The position numbers and the translations under genes were made by a program. DNA of 64,000 bases from Mesorhizobium sp. Its GTDB lineage: Bacteria > Pseudomonadota > Alphaproteobacteria > Rhizobiales > Rhizobiaceae. Shown here one piece after another: positions 17,065-25,521 of the stretch (positions are counted from its first letter, which is position 1; each line of letters starts with the position of its first letter). The notes under the pieces were generated by a model. That model was not told where the DNA came from. It saw only the letters and a program-made list of their open reading frames with translations, and ran no database searches. The stretch spans positions 1 to 64,000 of the forward strand of contig SUGL01000017.1 of NCBI GenBank assembly GCA_004963905.1, given 5' to 3'.

Positions 17065-17578
17065 TCGCGCCAAGGGTCGTCTGACCTTCATCGTCGGCGG
17101 CGCGCGCTCGGGAAAGAGCGCGCATGCCGAAACCTTGGCGACGGCAAGCCCATCGCCCTGGACCTACATCGCCACCGCGCAAGCCTATGACGACGAGATG
17201 CGCGAACGCATCGCGCTGCATCGCGCGCGCCGCGGCGAAGGCTGGGTCACCGTCGATGCGCCGCTCGATCTCACCGGTGCGGTCGAAGCCTTGCCCGACC
17301 ACCAGCCGGTGCTCGTCGATTGCCTGACATTGTGGCTGACCAATCATATGCTGGCGGACCATGACATCGAGGCCGAGTGTCGGCGGCTCACGGATGTGCT
17401 GTCGCGGCCGCGCGGGCCCTGGTTCGTGGTGTCGAACGAAGTCGGGCTCGGCATCGTGCCGGACAATGCGCTGGCGCGCCGGTTCCGCGACGCTGCCGGC
17501 CGGCTCAACCAGCAGGTCGCGGCCGTCGCCGACAGCGTGCTGATGATGGTGGCGGGGCTGCCGCTCAAGGTGAAGTGA
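17057..17578 (+). CDS. cobU: adenosylcobinamide kinase / adenosylcobinamide-phosphate guanylyltransferase
   Basis: A 173-residue cytoplasmic enzyme (CobP in rhizobial naming) that phosphorylates adenosylcobinamide and then adds GMP, late in cobalamin synthesis. The P-loop FIVGGARSGKS is at residues about 10-20. Other family motifs are VDCLTLWLTN and VSNEVGLGIVPDNALARRFRDAAGRLNQQVA. No ATG precedes the P-loop, so TTG at 17057 is chosen; it gives the normal length and overlaps the end of cbtA, implying coupled translation. One base separates its stop from cobO. Confidence 0.93.
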   Translation: MPDRAKGRLTFIVGGARSGKSAHAETLATASPSPWTYIATAQAYDDEMRERIALHRARRGEGWVTVDAPLDLTGAVEALPDHQPVLVDCLTLWLTNHMLADHDIEAECRRLTDVLSRPRGPWFVVSNEVGLGIVPDNALARRFRDAAGRLNQQVAAVADSVLMMVAGLPLKVK

Positions 17579-17579
17579 C

Positions 17580-18209
17580 ATGGCCGAAATCGACGACAAG
17601 ACCATCGATGACCGGGAGGCGGAGCGCCATCGCGCCAAGATGGCCAAGCGCAAGGCGGTGCAGGATGCCGAGGTGGCCGGCAAGACGATCGAGAAGGGAC
17701 TGCTGATCGTCAACACGGGACCGGGCAAGGGCAAGACCACGGCTGCCTTCGGCCTTGCGCTGAGGATGCTCGGCTATGGCAAGCGCGTCGGCGTCGTCCA
17801 GTTCATCAAGGGCAAATGGCACACGGGCGAAAAGGACGCCTTCGCCGCCTTCGGCGACCGCGTCGTCTGGCACGCGATGGGCGAAGGCTTCACCTGGGAA
17901 ACCCAGGACCTGAAGCGCGACATCGCCGCCGCCGAAGCCGCCTGGGCGAAGGCGCTCGAGCTGATGGCCGACCCATCGATCAGCCTCGTGGTGCTCGATG
18001 AGCTCAACATCGCGCTGCGCTACGATTATCTCGATCTCGAGAAGGTGGTCGCGGCGCTGAAGGCGCGCCGCGAGGGCCTGCACGTCATCGTCACCGGCCG
18101 CAACGCCAAGCCGCAGCTCGTCGAGGCGGCCGACCTCGTTACCGAGATGGGGCTGACCAAGCACCATTTCTCGGCCGGCGTTAAGGCGCAGCAGGGAATC
18201 GAGTTTTAG
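17580..18209 (+). CDS. cobO: cob(I)yrinic acid a,c-diamide adenosyltransferase
   Basis: A 209-residue CobA/CobO-type corrinoid adenosyltransferase that attaches the adenosyl group from ATP to the reduced cobalt. The P-loop is GPGKGKTTAAFGLALR at about residues 44-59, followed by VQFIKGKWHTGE and the Walker-B-like SLVVLDELNIALRYDYL. Length is normal. ATG at 17580 lies one base after the cobU stop. It is the last clearly cobalamin-related gene of the rightward set before the small gene at 18234. Confidence 0.94.
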   Translation: MAEIDDKTIDDREAERHRAKMAKRKAVQDAEVAGKTIEKGLLIVNTGPGKGKTTAAFGLALRMLGYGKRVGVVQFIKGKWHTGEKDAFAAFGDRVVWHAMGEGFTWETQDLKRDIAAAEAAWAKALELMADPSISLVVLDELNIALRYDYLDLEKVVAALKARREGLHVIVTGRNAKPQLVEAADLVTEMGLTKHHFSAGVKAQQGIEF

Positions 18210-18233
18210 CCGCCTATCGTCAGGAGATGTCCG

Positions 18234-18548
18234 TTGGAACAAGCGGTGATTGTTTATCTTCTTCTGAGTGATGGTCAGTTTGGAGCGCAGCAAGAGCGGC
18301 AGTGGGTTCAAGCTTTGGAGAATCGGCTGCAACAGGTCGTTTCAGATGCGGGTGTCGGCGAGTTTGATGGCGATGAGTTCGGCGAGGGCAAATGCATCCT
18401 CTATTTGTACGGACCAGACGCCGAGAAGCTTTTCCATGTGATTGAGCCGGTGCTGAAATCTTCGCCAGTGGCCGGCGATGGCTACGCGATCAAAAGGTTT
18501 GGCGCCGCCACGGATCCTGCCGCGAAAGAACTCCGCGTCGCGTGGTAA
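18234..18548 (+). CDS. conserved-looking hypothetical protein
   Basis: A 104-residue soluble protein that I do not recognise. TTG at 18234 follows CAGGAG by about eight bases; a GTG three codons later is another possible start. The sequence begins MEQAVIVYLLLSDGQFG and contains an acidic middle (EFDGDEFGEGKC) and a predicted alternating beta/alpha pattern. There is no signal peptide or membrane segment. Its GC content is visibly lower than that of the cob genes around it, and it converges on cbiB with 13 bases between them. It may be a recent insertion with no role in cobalamin synthesis. Confidence 0.6.
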   Translation: MEQAVIVYLLLSDGQFGAQQERQWVQALENRLQQVVSDAGVGEFDGDEFGEGKCILYLYGPDAEKLFHVIEPVLKSSPVAGDGYAIKRFGAATDPAAKELRVAW

Positions 18549-18561
18549 ATCACGTCAGCGG

Positions 18562-19551
18562 TTAGCCACCGATCAAAGCGGTCAGATAGATCACGATCGC
18601 CGATAGAATCGCGAACAGGCCGATCAGCAGTCCGTCGGCGACGCGGTAGAGCTTCAGCGCTTGTCTGATGTCGGTGCTTTCCGCCTCGCGCCGGCCGCCT
18701 TCGCCCATGAAGGCGTCCTCGACGATCTCGCCGCCATAACTGCGCGGCCCTGCCAGGGCGAGGCCCAAGGCGCCGGCCATGGCGGCTTCCGGCCAGCCGG
18801 CATTGGGCGAGCGATGCTTTTTCGCGTCGCGGCGCATGACCAGCCAAGCCTCGCGGGGATCGGCGCCTTTGACCAGGAAGGCCGCCAGCACGATCAGCAG
18901 GCCGGTGAGCCGTGATGCCGGCAGGTTGATCCTGTCGTCGAAGATCGCCGCGGCGCGGCCGAAGGCCTCATATTTCGGCGTGCGGTGGCCGATCATCGAA
19001 TCGGCGGTGTTGGCGGCCTTGTAGGCGGCGCCCCCAGCCAGCCCGCCGATACCGGTCCAGAAGGCAGGCGCGACGATGCCGTCGGAGAAATTCTCGGCCA
19101 GGCTTTCGATCGCGGCGCGGGCGACGCCCGCCTTGTCGAGCTTTTCGGGATCGCGGCCGACGATGCGCGATACGGCGATACGGCCGAGCGTCAGGCCGCC
19201 GGTCTCCAGCGCATCGGCGACATCCTCGACATGCTCCGCCAGGCTTTTCTGTGACAGCAGCGATGAGCCGAGGATGGCTGCAATGACAAGGCCGGACGGG
19301 AAGATGAGCCAGAGCAGGACATGCAGCGCCAGGCCGATGGCCGCCGGCACCAGCAGGATGACGAGCAGCGCCTGGACGCCGCGGCGACGACGCAATTCGT
19401 CGGAATCGGTCGCGCGGTTGAGCCAGCGATCAAGAAAGGATATCAGCCTGCCGATCCAGGTTACCGGATGGCCGATAGCGTTAAACAGCCAGTCCGGATA
19501 GCCAAGGGCACGTTCAACAGCGAGTGACAGGAAAGCGATCAGGATCGACAT
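18562..19551 (-). CDS. cbiB: adenosylcobinamide-phosphate synthase CbiB
   Basis: A 329-residue inner-membrane protein (CobD in rhizobial naming) that joins adenosylcobyric acid to the aminopropanol arm. It starts MSILIAFLSLAVERALGYPD and has the family segments HPVTWIGRLI, ESLAENFSDGIVAPAFWTGIGG, and NTADSMIGHRTPKYEAFG. About five hydrophobic segments are seen. Its ATG complement (19549-19551) overlaps by two bases the ATG of the divergent decarboxylase gene. Confidence 0.94.
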   Translation of the reverse strand: MSILIAFLSLAVERALGYPDWLFNAIGHPVTWIGRLISFLDRWLNRATDSDELRRRRGVQALLVILLVPAAIGLALHVLLWLIFPSGLVIAAILGSSLLSQKSLAEHVEDVADALETGGLTLGRIAVSRIVGRDPEKLDKAGVARAAIESLAENFSDGIVAPAFWTGIGGLAGGAAYKAANTADSMIGHRTPKYEAFGRAAAIFDDRINLPASRLTGLLIVLAAFLVKGADPREAWLVMRRDAKKHRSPNAGWPEAAMAGALGLALAGPRSYGGEIVEDAFMGEGGRREAESTDIRQALKLYRVADGLLIGLFAILSAIVIYLTALIGG

Positions 19552-20605
19552 GAAGCTTCTTGACGGAGCGGTTGCTGCAGTGGATCACGGCGGATCCCTC
19601 GGCCGGGCGAGCGCGCTCTTCCCCCACGCGCCACGGCCTTTCGTCGACCTCTCGACAGGTATCAATCCGCACTCCTATCCGCTTTTTGAATTGCCCGCCA
19701 CCGCCCTGTCACGATTGCCGGAATCGGAACGGCTGCGTGAATTGGCCGAAATTGCGGCCAAGGCCTATGGCGCGCCGTCGGCTGCGCATGTCGCGGCCGG
19801 GCCCGGCACGCAAATCCTCCTGCCGCGCGTCGCTTCACTGGTGAGGCCCGGCAAGGCGCGGGTACTCGGTCCGACCTATGCCGAACACGCCAGGGCTGCC
19901 GCGATCGCGGGCCATGCGGTCGCGGAGGTGAACGACTTCGCAGCGTTGGCGGACGCCGACCTTGCGGTGCTGGTCAATCCGAACAATCCGGATGGACGGG
20001 TGATCGAACGGGACCGGTTGCTCGATCTCGCCGTGCGGCTTCGCGCGAGGGGCGGCATGCTGGTCGTCGACGAAGCCTTCATGGATGTCGGCCCAATGGA
20101 GCACAGCCTGGCCGGCGATGTCGGGGAGGGCGGCATGGTGGTGCTGCGCTCCTTCGGCAAGTTCTTCGGCCTTGCGGGCGTCAGGCTCGGCTTCGCGCTT
20201 GCCGATACGTTGACGGTCGAACGGCTGGACGCGCAACTTGGGCCGTGGGCCGTTGCCGGCCCGGCGCTCGAATACGGAATCCGCGCGTTGGCGGACACCA
20301 AGTGGCAGGGCGACATGCGACAGCGCCTGGCAGGCGATGCCGAGCGTCTCGACGCATTGCTCGGCCGATTTGAGGTTCCGGTCGCCGGCGGCACCAGTCT
20401 GTTCCGCTATTTGTCTTTCCCTGACGCTCCAAACCTGTTTGCAGCACTTGGGCGGCGTGGTGTGCTGGTTCGCCATTTCGCCGCGCGGCCCCATGTTTTG
20501 CGCATCGGTCTGCCGCGCGGCGAGGAGGAATGGCAGCGCCTCGAAAGCGCGCTTGCCGACTGGGCCGCGCGGCGCGACGATGCTGCGAAGGAGACCGCGC
20601 CATGA
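19550..20605 (+). CDS. cobD: threonine-phosphate decarboxylase (CobD; CobC in rhizobial naming)
   Basis: A 351-residue fold-type I PLP enzyme that makes (R)-1-amino-2-propanol phosphate for the aminopropanol arm attached by CbiB. It begins with the typical DHGGSLGRASALFPHAP and DLSTGINPHSYP. Later motifs are NPNNPDGRV, VVDEAFMDV and the PLP-lysine segment RSFGKFFGLAGVRLGF. ATG at 19550 overlaps the start codon of divergent cbiB; a GTG at 19580, behind GGAG, would remove ten residues and leave room for a promoter. Its end overlaps the phosphatase gene by four bases. Confidence 0.92.
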   Translation: MKLLDGAVAAVDHGGSLGRASALFPHAPRPFVDLSTGINPHSYPLFELPATALSRLPESERLRELAEIAAKAYGAPSAAHVAAGPGTQILLPRVASLVRPGKARVLGPTYAEHARAAAIAGHAVAEVNDFAALADADLAVLVNPNNPDGRVIERDRLLDLAVRLRARGGMLVVDEAFMDVGPMEHSLAGDVGEGGMVVLRSFGKFFGLAGVRLGFALADTLTVERLDAQLGPWAVAGPALEYGIRALADTKWQGDMRQRLAGDAERLDALLGRFEVPVAGGTSLFRYLSFPDAPNLFAALGRRGVLVRHFAARPHVLRIGLPRGEEEWQRLESALADWAARRDDAAKETAP

Positions 20606-21111
20606 TCCATGTCTGTTCGCTGTCGAAGCTGGAAGAGACGGTGGCAAGGACCGGCGCCGAACGGCTGCTATCGCTGCTTGCGGCGGGCACCGAAGTGACC
20701 CGTCCGGCCTCCATCCTGGCGGAAAACCATCTGCATCTCGTCATGCATGACATCGCCGTCGCGCAGGACGGCATGACCATGCCGGGCGAGGAGCATGTTC
20801 GCGCGCTGCTCGACTTCGCCTATCGCTGGGATCGGGTAAAGCCCATGGTCGTGCACTGCTATGCCGGCATCAGCCGTTCGACGGCGTCGGCCTATATCAT
20901 CGCGGCGGCGCTGGCGCCTAGGCGCGACGAGGCGGAATTGGCCAAGACACTGCGCTTTCTGTCGCCGTCAGCGACGCCCAATCCCCGGCTGATCGCCGTC
21001 GCGGATATGCTGCTCGGACGGGATGGCCGGATGATCGCGGCCATCGAAGCAATCGGGCGCGGCGCCGACGCGTTTGAAGGGACACCTTTCGAGCTCAACA
21101 TCGAACGCTAA
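20602..21111 (+). CDS. dual-specificity/tyrosine phosphatase-like protein
   Basis: A 169-residue protein with the cysteine-phosphatase signature HCYAGISRSTASAY (C-x5-R-S/T) near residue 96 and a plausible general-acid Asp in the loop MHDIAVAQDG. These proteins remove phosphate from phosphotyrosine or small molecules. ATG at 20602 has GAAGGAGA upstream and overlaps the decarboxylase stop by four bases, so it is coupled to cobalamin genes. Whether it acts on a cobalamin intermediate or on proteins cannot be told from sequence. Confidence 0.85.
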   Translation: MIHVCSLSKLEETVARTGAERLLSLLAAGTEVTRPASILAENHLHLVMHDIAVAQDGMTMPGEEHVRALLDFAYRWDRVKPMVVHCYAGISRSTASAYIIAAALAPRRDEAELAKTLRFLSPSATPNPRLIAVADMLLGRDGRMIAAIEAIGRGADAFEGTPFELNIER

Positions 21112-21129
21112 CTGCACGTCCAGGCAACG

Positions 21130-21933
21130 TCACGACAGCCAGTCCGCAAGCTTCGCCTTACGAACGTCCCTGATGAGGCCGATGAAACCATCGGCCTGAT
21201 GCTCGGCGGTCAACCGGCCCTTCTCGGCGGTGGCGATGCTGGCGTCGCCGACCACGCCGTTCGGGTTGAGGTCGCTGGCGATCCAGGCGAAAGCGTGCGT
21301 TCCGGTGTGGCGCAGCAGGGCGAATTCCTTTTCGGCGCGACCGACATTCGAGACGAAATTGTCGGCTTTGCCCATGTCGACGAGATCCGGCCGGAAGTGC
21401 AGCATCAGCGAGGTCTCGACATCGCCGCCATGAATGCCGTGACGGTCCTCCAGCTCGGTATACATGCCGGCCGGCCGGCCGAAGCGCTGCCAGCTCGTCT
21501 TCACCGCCAGCATTTTTGCGCGCACGCGCAGCTCGCGCGTGATGATGCCCATGATCTCCTCGTTGCCGCCATGCGAGTTGACGACGATCAGTTTTCTCAC
21601 CCCGGCACGCGCGATCGACAGGCCGAGCTCGGTCCAGGCATCGACCAGGGTGGTGGCCGACAGGGTAAGGGTGCCGGGCGCATGCAGATGCTCGTTCGAC
21701 TTGCCTACCGCCTGTACAGGCAGGATGCGGATATCGAGGTCGTCGGGCAGGCGCGTGATCACCATCTCCAGCATGCCCATCATGATCGAGGTGTCGGTCG
21801 AGACCGGAAGGTGCGGGCCATGCTGCTCGATCGCCGCCACCGGCAGCACGGCGATCGTCGCCTCCGCGTCGATCGAGGCATATTCGGTCGTCCGGTAGTC
21901 GCCCCACCATACCCGTCTTTTTGCAATAGCCAT
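21130..21933 (-). CDS. creatininase family amidohydrolase
   Basis: A 267-residue metal-dependent hydrolase of the creatininase family, whose members include creatininase, the FAPy deformylase ArfB and MftE. Metal-binding segments are AAIEQHGPHLPVSTDT, VNSHGGNEE and IHGGDVETSLML, giving the usual Glu/His/Asp ligands. ATG at 21933 is preferred; TTG at 21945 would add four residues. It faces the phosphatase gene and lies in the same direction as the Rid-family gene upstream, 215 bases away. A role in opening a nitrogen-containing ring or hydrolysing a small amide fits the neighbours. Confidence 0.85.
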   Translation of the reverse strand: MAIAKRRVWWGDYRTTEYASIDAEATIAVLPVAAIEQHGPHLPVSTDTSIMMGMLEMVITRLPDDLDIRILPVQAVGKSNEHLHAPGTLTLSATTLVDAWTELGLSIARAGVRKLIVVNSHGGNEEIMGIITRELRVRAKMLAVKTSWQRFGRPAGMYTELEDRHGIHGGDVETSLMLHFRPDLVDMGKADNFVSNVGRAEKEFALLRHTGTHAFAWIASDLNPNGVVGDASIATAEKGRLTAEHQADGFIGLIRDVRKAKLADWLS

Positions 21934-21960
21934 CCCGAATCCCAAGAACTGAAACGTTAG

Positions 21961-22083
21961 CGCTGCCCCTCACCCTTACCCTCTCCCCGTGAAGAACGGG
22001 GAGAGGGGGCGCCAGCGCTGAAGCTGTCCCTTCTCCCCGTCCCTATACAGGGAGAAGGTGCCGGCAGACGGATGAGGGCAGCG
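21961..22083. repeat. intergenic palindromic mosaic element (RIME-like)
   Basis: Two hairpins lie side by side: CCCTCTCCCCGT/ACGGGGAGAGGG at 21979-22007 and CCTTCTCCC/GGGAGAAGG at 22029-22058, flanked by GGCAGCGC-type sequence at both ends (near 21963 and 22079). The composition and CTTCTCCCC pattern match the rhizobial intergenic mosaic family and the elements at 28629-28796 and 29995-30147. Confidence 0.65.
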
Positions 22084-22148
22084 CCGACCTTGGCGTGGTG
22101 TAACTTCAGAATACTCGTCTGTCGATTCGTTGCTTCGGGCCGGCAGTC

Positions 22149-22532
22149 TCAGCCGGCTGCCAGCACTTCCACCTCGACCTTGAATTCGGGCCGGGCAAAG
22201 CCCGAAACGATCATGAGCGTCGAAGCCGGCGCCGGATCGGAAAAGAGGCGGTTGCGCACATCCATATAGGCTTGCAGATGCGCGCGGTCGGTAACGAAGG
22301 CGTTGATGCGCACGACATCGTTCAGCGTCAGCCCGGCTTCGCTTAAGATCGCCGCAATGTTCTTGAAGCAGAGCTCGGTCTGCGCGCCGGCATCCTCGGG
22401 GACGGCATCATCGGGCGCTATGCCCAACTGGCCGGAGCACAGGACAATGCGCTTTCCCGCCGGAATTTCGACGCCGTGGCTATAGCGGGCGAAAGGCGGC
22501 TTGATCGATTGGGGGGCGAGGTATTTGAGCAT
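22149..22532 (-). CDS. Rid family (YjgF/YER057c) protein, atypical
   Basis: A 127-residue Rid-family protein, normally a homotrimeric imine/enamine deaminase. ATG at 22532 has AGGAGAA upstream and a start MLKYLAPQSIKPPFARYSHG. The family's IVLCSGQLGI and KNIAAILSEAGLTLNDVVRINAFV segments are clear. The catalytic arginine of RidA, in PARS, is replaced here: the sequence reads PASTLMIVSGF. It thus belongs to the subgroups that lack RidA activity as usually defined and often sit in catabolic operons. Its neighbours are a creatininase-family gene and a ThiY-like ABC importer. Confidence 0.85.
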   Translation of the reverse strand: MLKYLAPQSIKPPFARYSHGVEIPAGKRIVLCSGQLGIAPDDAVPEDAGAQTELCFKNIAAILSEAGLTLNDVVRINAFVTDRAHLQAYMDVRNRLFSDPAPASTLMIVSGFARPEFKVEVEVLAAG

Positions 22533-22778
22533 GGCATTCTCCTGTCGCCGGCAGACTAAGGCCGGATTCACGAAAGCTTCAAGATGCGGTGCATGCCGCC
22601 CGGGCGATTATGGACAGGCGTCCAAAAAATAGGCACGATGCCTCCCGTACAGCATGACCCGTCCGGTCTCGGCAATGACTGCCGCGCAAGCAGGCGGCCC
22701 AGGCGGTGGCATGTGTCTTGCTTCTTGAACCAATGGTGTCGAGCCCAGCGCACAGCGCGCCGGAGCCAAGAGAGGGTG

Positions 22779-23789
22779 ATGTTAATGTACGGAAAAGAAA
22801 AGATCCTGGCGGGTGCGATCGCGCTGCTTGCAGCCAGCACGCTGGGCGCCGCGGCCAACGAGAAGGTCACCTTCGGCACCAACTGGCTGGCCGAGCCGGA
22901 ACATGGCGGCTACTACCAGGCGATCGCCGACGGCACCTATGCCGCCTGCGGCCTCGACGTAACCATCATGCAAGGCGGCCCGCAGGTCAGCGGCCGGCCG
23001 ATGCTGCTTGCCGGCAAAATCGATTTCTACATGGGTGGCAACCTGCTCTCGGCCTTCGACGCCGTGCAGCAGGGCATTCCGATGCGCGTCGTCGCCGCCG
23101 ACTTCCAGAAGGATCCTCAGGTCATCATGTCCCAGCCGGGGCAGGGGCTGGATAAATGGGAGGACCTCAAGAACGCCGACCAATACATCCTCGGCGACGA
23201 GGGCGCGCAGACCTTCTTCCAGTGGATGGTGACCGATCTCGGCTTCGATGCCGCCAAGCGCGTACCCTACACGTTCAATCCGGCGCCCTTCATCGCCAAC
23301 AAGAAGTCGATCCAGCAGGGCTATGTCACGTCCGAGCCTTTCGCCGTGCAGAAGCAGGGCGGCTTCGTGCCGAACCAGTTCCTGCTCGCCGACAACGGCT
23401 GGGACACCTATGCGACGACCATCGAGGTGATGCAGGACACGATCGACAAGCGGCCGGAGGTGGTGCAGTGCTTTGTCGATGGCTCGGCCAAAGGCTGGTA
23501 CAATTATCTCTACGGCGACAACAAAGCCGCCAACGAGATGATCAAGAAGGACAATCCGGACATGACGGATGAGCAGATCGCCTTCTCGATCGAGCAACTG
23601 AAGAAGTTCGGCATCGTCGATTCCGGCGATTCGGAAAAGCTCGGTATCGGCGCGATGACCGATGCGCGCATCCAGAGCTTCTACGACAAGATGGTCAAGG
23701 CCAAGGTCGCGCAGCCGGGCCTCGACATCAAGAAGGCCTATACGCTGGCCTTCATCAACAAGGGTGTCGGGCTGGAGCTGAAGAAATAA
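22779..23789 (+). CDS. ABC transporter substrate-binding protein (ThiY/NMT1-like)
   Basis: A 336-residue secreted binding protein. A Sec signal peptide (GKEKILAGAIALLAASTLGAAA) precedes the mature domain. The segment TFGTNWLAEPEHGGYYQAIADG and the GLDVTIMQGGP strand are typical of the NMT1/THI5-like group, which binds pyrimidines such as formylaminopyrimidine and similar heterocycles. ATG at 22779 or, with better spacing from GAGGG, ATG at 22785. It is the first gene of a three-gene importer with the ATPase and permease genes that follow. Confidence 0.88.
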   Translation: MLMYGKEKILAGAIALLAASTLGAAANEKVTFGTNWLAEPEHGGYYQAIADGTYAACGLDVTIMQGGPQVSGRPMLLAGKIDFYMGGNLLSAFDAVQQGIPMRVVAADFQKDPQVIMSQPGQGLDKWEDLKNADQYILGDEGAQTFFQWMVTDLGFDAAKRVPYTFNPAPFIANKKSIQQGYVTSEPFAVQKQGGFVPNQFLLADNGWDTYATTIEVMQDTIDKRPEVVQCFVDGSAKGWYNYLYGDNKAANEMIKKDNPDMTDEQIAFSIEQLKKFGIVDSGDSEKLGIGAMTDARIQSFYDKMVKAKVAQPGLDIKKAYTLAFINKGVGLELKK

Positions 23790-23804
23790 GGCGGCCTGCC
23801 TGAG

Positions 23805-24623
23805 ATGATCCAGGAGAAAGTGGCGCAGAAAGCAGCATCGAGCCAGAGTCCGATGCTGCTTTCGCTGCGCAATGTCGGCAAGGTCTTTTCCAACGGCGTG
23901 ACGGCGCTGAGCAAGGTCGACTTGGCGATCCGCGAAGGCGATTTCCTCAGCCTGCTCGGCCCGTCGGGCTGCGGCAAGTCGACGGCGCTGAGACTGATCG
24001 CCGGCCTGTCGACGCCGACCTCCGGCCAGCTCGACTGGCGCGGCTCGATCGACCGGTCGAATATCGGCTTCGTCTTCCAGGAGCCGACGCTGCTGCCCTG
24101 GGCCAGCGTCTTCGACAATGTCTGGCTGCCGCTCAGGCTGAAGGGCGTGTCGCGCGCAGGGGCCAAGCCCGCCGTGATGGAGATGCTGTCGCGCGTCCAC
24201 CTCACCGGCTTCGAGAATGCCGTGCCGCGCGAGCTGTCCGGCGGCATGAAGATGCGCGTTTCGATCGCTCGCGCCATGGTGACCAAGCCGCGCATCCTTC
24301 TGATGGACGAACCCTTCGCGGCGCTCGACGAGATCACCCGCTTCAAGCTCAACAACGACCTCCTGGAGCTTTGGCAGGACGAGCGCTTCACCGTCGTCTT
24401 CGTCACCCACAGCGTCTTCGAGAGCGTGTTCCTGTCCAGCCGCGTCGTCGTCATGGCGGCACGACCGGGCCGCGTCTTCGGCGAGCTTGCCATCGATGCG
24501 CCTTATCCGCGTGACGAGACGTTCCGGACCTCGCCCGACTATGCCGCACTTTGCCGGCAGGCCTCGGACGTGCTGGTCAATGCCATCAACTCAACCGCCG
24601 GACCTCATCATGACGGCCACTGA
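23805..24623 (+). CDS. ABC transporter ATP-binding protein
   Basis: A 272-residue ATPase of the nitrate/taurine/thiamine-precursor importer family. Walker A is GPSGCGKST, the signature is LSGGMKMRVSIARA and Walker B is ILLMDEPFAALDE, followed by the switch histidine in VVFVTHSVFE. It energises import through the adjacent permease. It starts 15 bases after the binding-protein gene, and its last 14 bases overlap the permease gene. Confidence 0.92.
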   Translation: MIQEKVAQKAASSQSPMLLSLRNVGKVFSNGVTALSKVDLAIREGDFLSLLGPSGCGKSTALRLIAGLSTPTSGQLDWRGSIDRSNIGFVFQEPTLLPWASVFDNVWLPLRLKGVSRAGAKPAVMEMLSRVHLTGFENAVPRELSGGMKMRVSIARAMVTKPRILLMDEPFAALDEITRFKLNNDLLELWQDERFTVVFVTHSVFESVFLSSRVVVMAARPGRVFGELAIDAPYPRDETFRTSPDYAALCRQASDVLVNAINSTAGPHHDGH

Positions 24624-25461
24624 AGACACTGCAATGCAGCTCGACGCGGAAGAGGCGCGTCGCGTCCGCCAGGAACGGCTGGAGCGGATCGGCAAATGGG
24701 TGCTGCCCTTGGCGATCATGGTGCTGGCGATCTGGCTGTGGGACCGCATCTGCGTCTGGAACGAGATCCCGCAATACATCCTGCCGCGTCCTGGCGTGGT
24801 GCTGCAGACGCTGCATGACGATGCCGGCCTGCTGTTCTCGTCGCTCCTGGTGACGCTCAGGATCACCTTTCTCAGCCTGTTGCTCGCCGTCATCGGCGGC
24901 GTAGGGCTGGCGGTGCTGTTCGCGCAGTCGAAATGGGTGGAGATGTCGTTCTTCCCCTTCGCCATCGTGCTGCAGGTGACGCCGATCGTCGCGATCTTCC
25001 CGCTGATCAACATCTACATCAACAATCAGACGACGAAGCTTCTGCTCTGCGCCTGGATCGTCGCCTTCTTCCCGATCCTCTCCAACACGACGCTTGGGCT
25101 GAACTCGGTCGACCGCAATTTGCGCGACCTGTTCAAGCTCAACGGCGCGACGCGCTGGCAGCAATTGCGCTATCTGCGCCTGCCGGCGGCGATGCCTTAT
25201 TTCCTCGGCGGGCTGAAGATCGCCGGCGGCCTGTCGCTGATCGGCGCGGTGGTCGCCGAATTCGTCGCCGGCGCGCAGGGGCAATCGTCCGGGCTTGCCT
25301 CGCGCATCATCGAGGCCGGCTACCGGCTCAATGCGCCGAGGCTGTTCGCGGCGCTGATCCTGATCTCGCTCACCGGCATCCTGATCTTCCTGGTGCTGTC
25401 GCTGGTGTCGCATCTCATCCTGCGCCGCTGGCACGAGAGCGCGCTGAAGCAGGAGCGGTAG
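24610..25461 (+). CDS. ABC transporter permease
   Basis: A 283-residue membrane subunit of the BPD_transp_1 family with six predicted helices. After a charged N-terminus (to about residue 28) the helices begin at VLPLAIMVLAIWLWD. The coupling-helix motif that contacts the ATPase is LFKLNGATRWQQLRYLRLP. ATG at 24610 lies inside the end of the ATPase gene. Together with the ThiY-like binding protein this suggests uptake of a pyrimidine-like compound. Confidence 0.92.
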   Translation: MTATEDTAMQLDAEEARRVRQERLERIGKWVLPLAIMVLAIWLWDRICVWNEIPQYILPRPGVVLQTLHDDAGLLFSSLLVTLRITFLSLLLAVIGGVGLAVLFAQSKWVEMSFFPFAIVLQVTPIVAIFPLINIYINNQTTKLLLCAWIVAFFPILSNTTLGLNSVDRNLRDLFKLNGATRWQQLRYLRLPAAMPYFLGGLKIAGGLSLIGAVVAEFVAGAQGQSSGLASRIIEAGYRLNAPRLFAALILISLTGILIFLVLSLVSHLILRRWHESALKQER

Positions 25462-25521
25462 GGTGGATGAGATGATTGAGGACAGTGAGAGGCTACTTGG
25501 GCCAGAGATATGGCGAACAGG

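Noticed and set aside
22782..24410. Leftward open frame of 542 codons opposite the ABC binding protein and ATPase
   Set aside because: Walker and signal-peptide motifs fix the real genes on the other strand.
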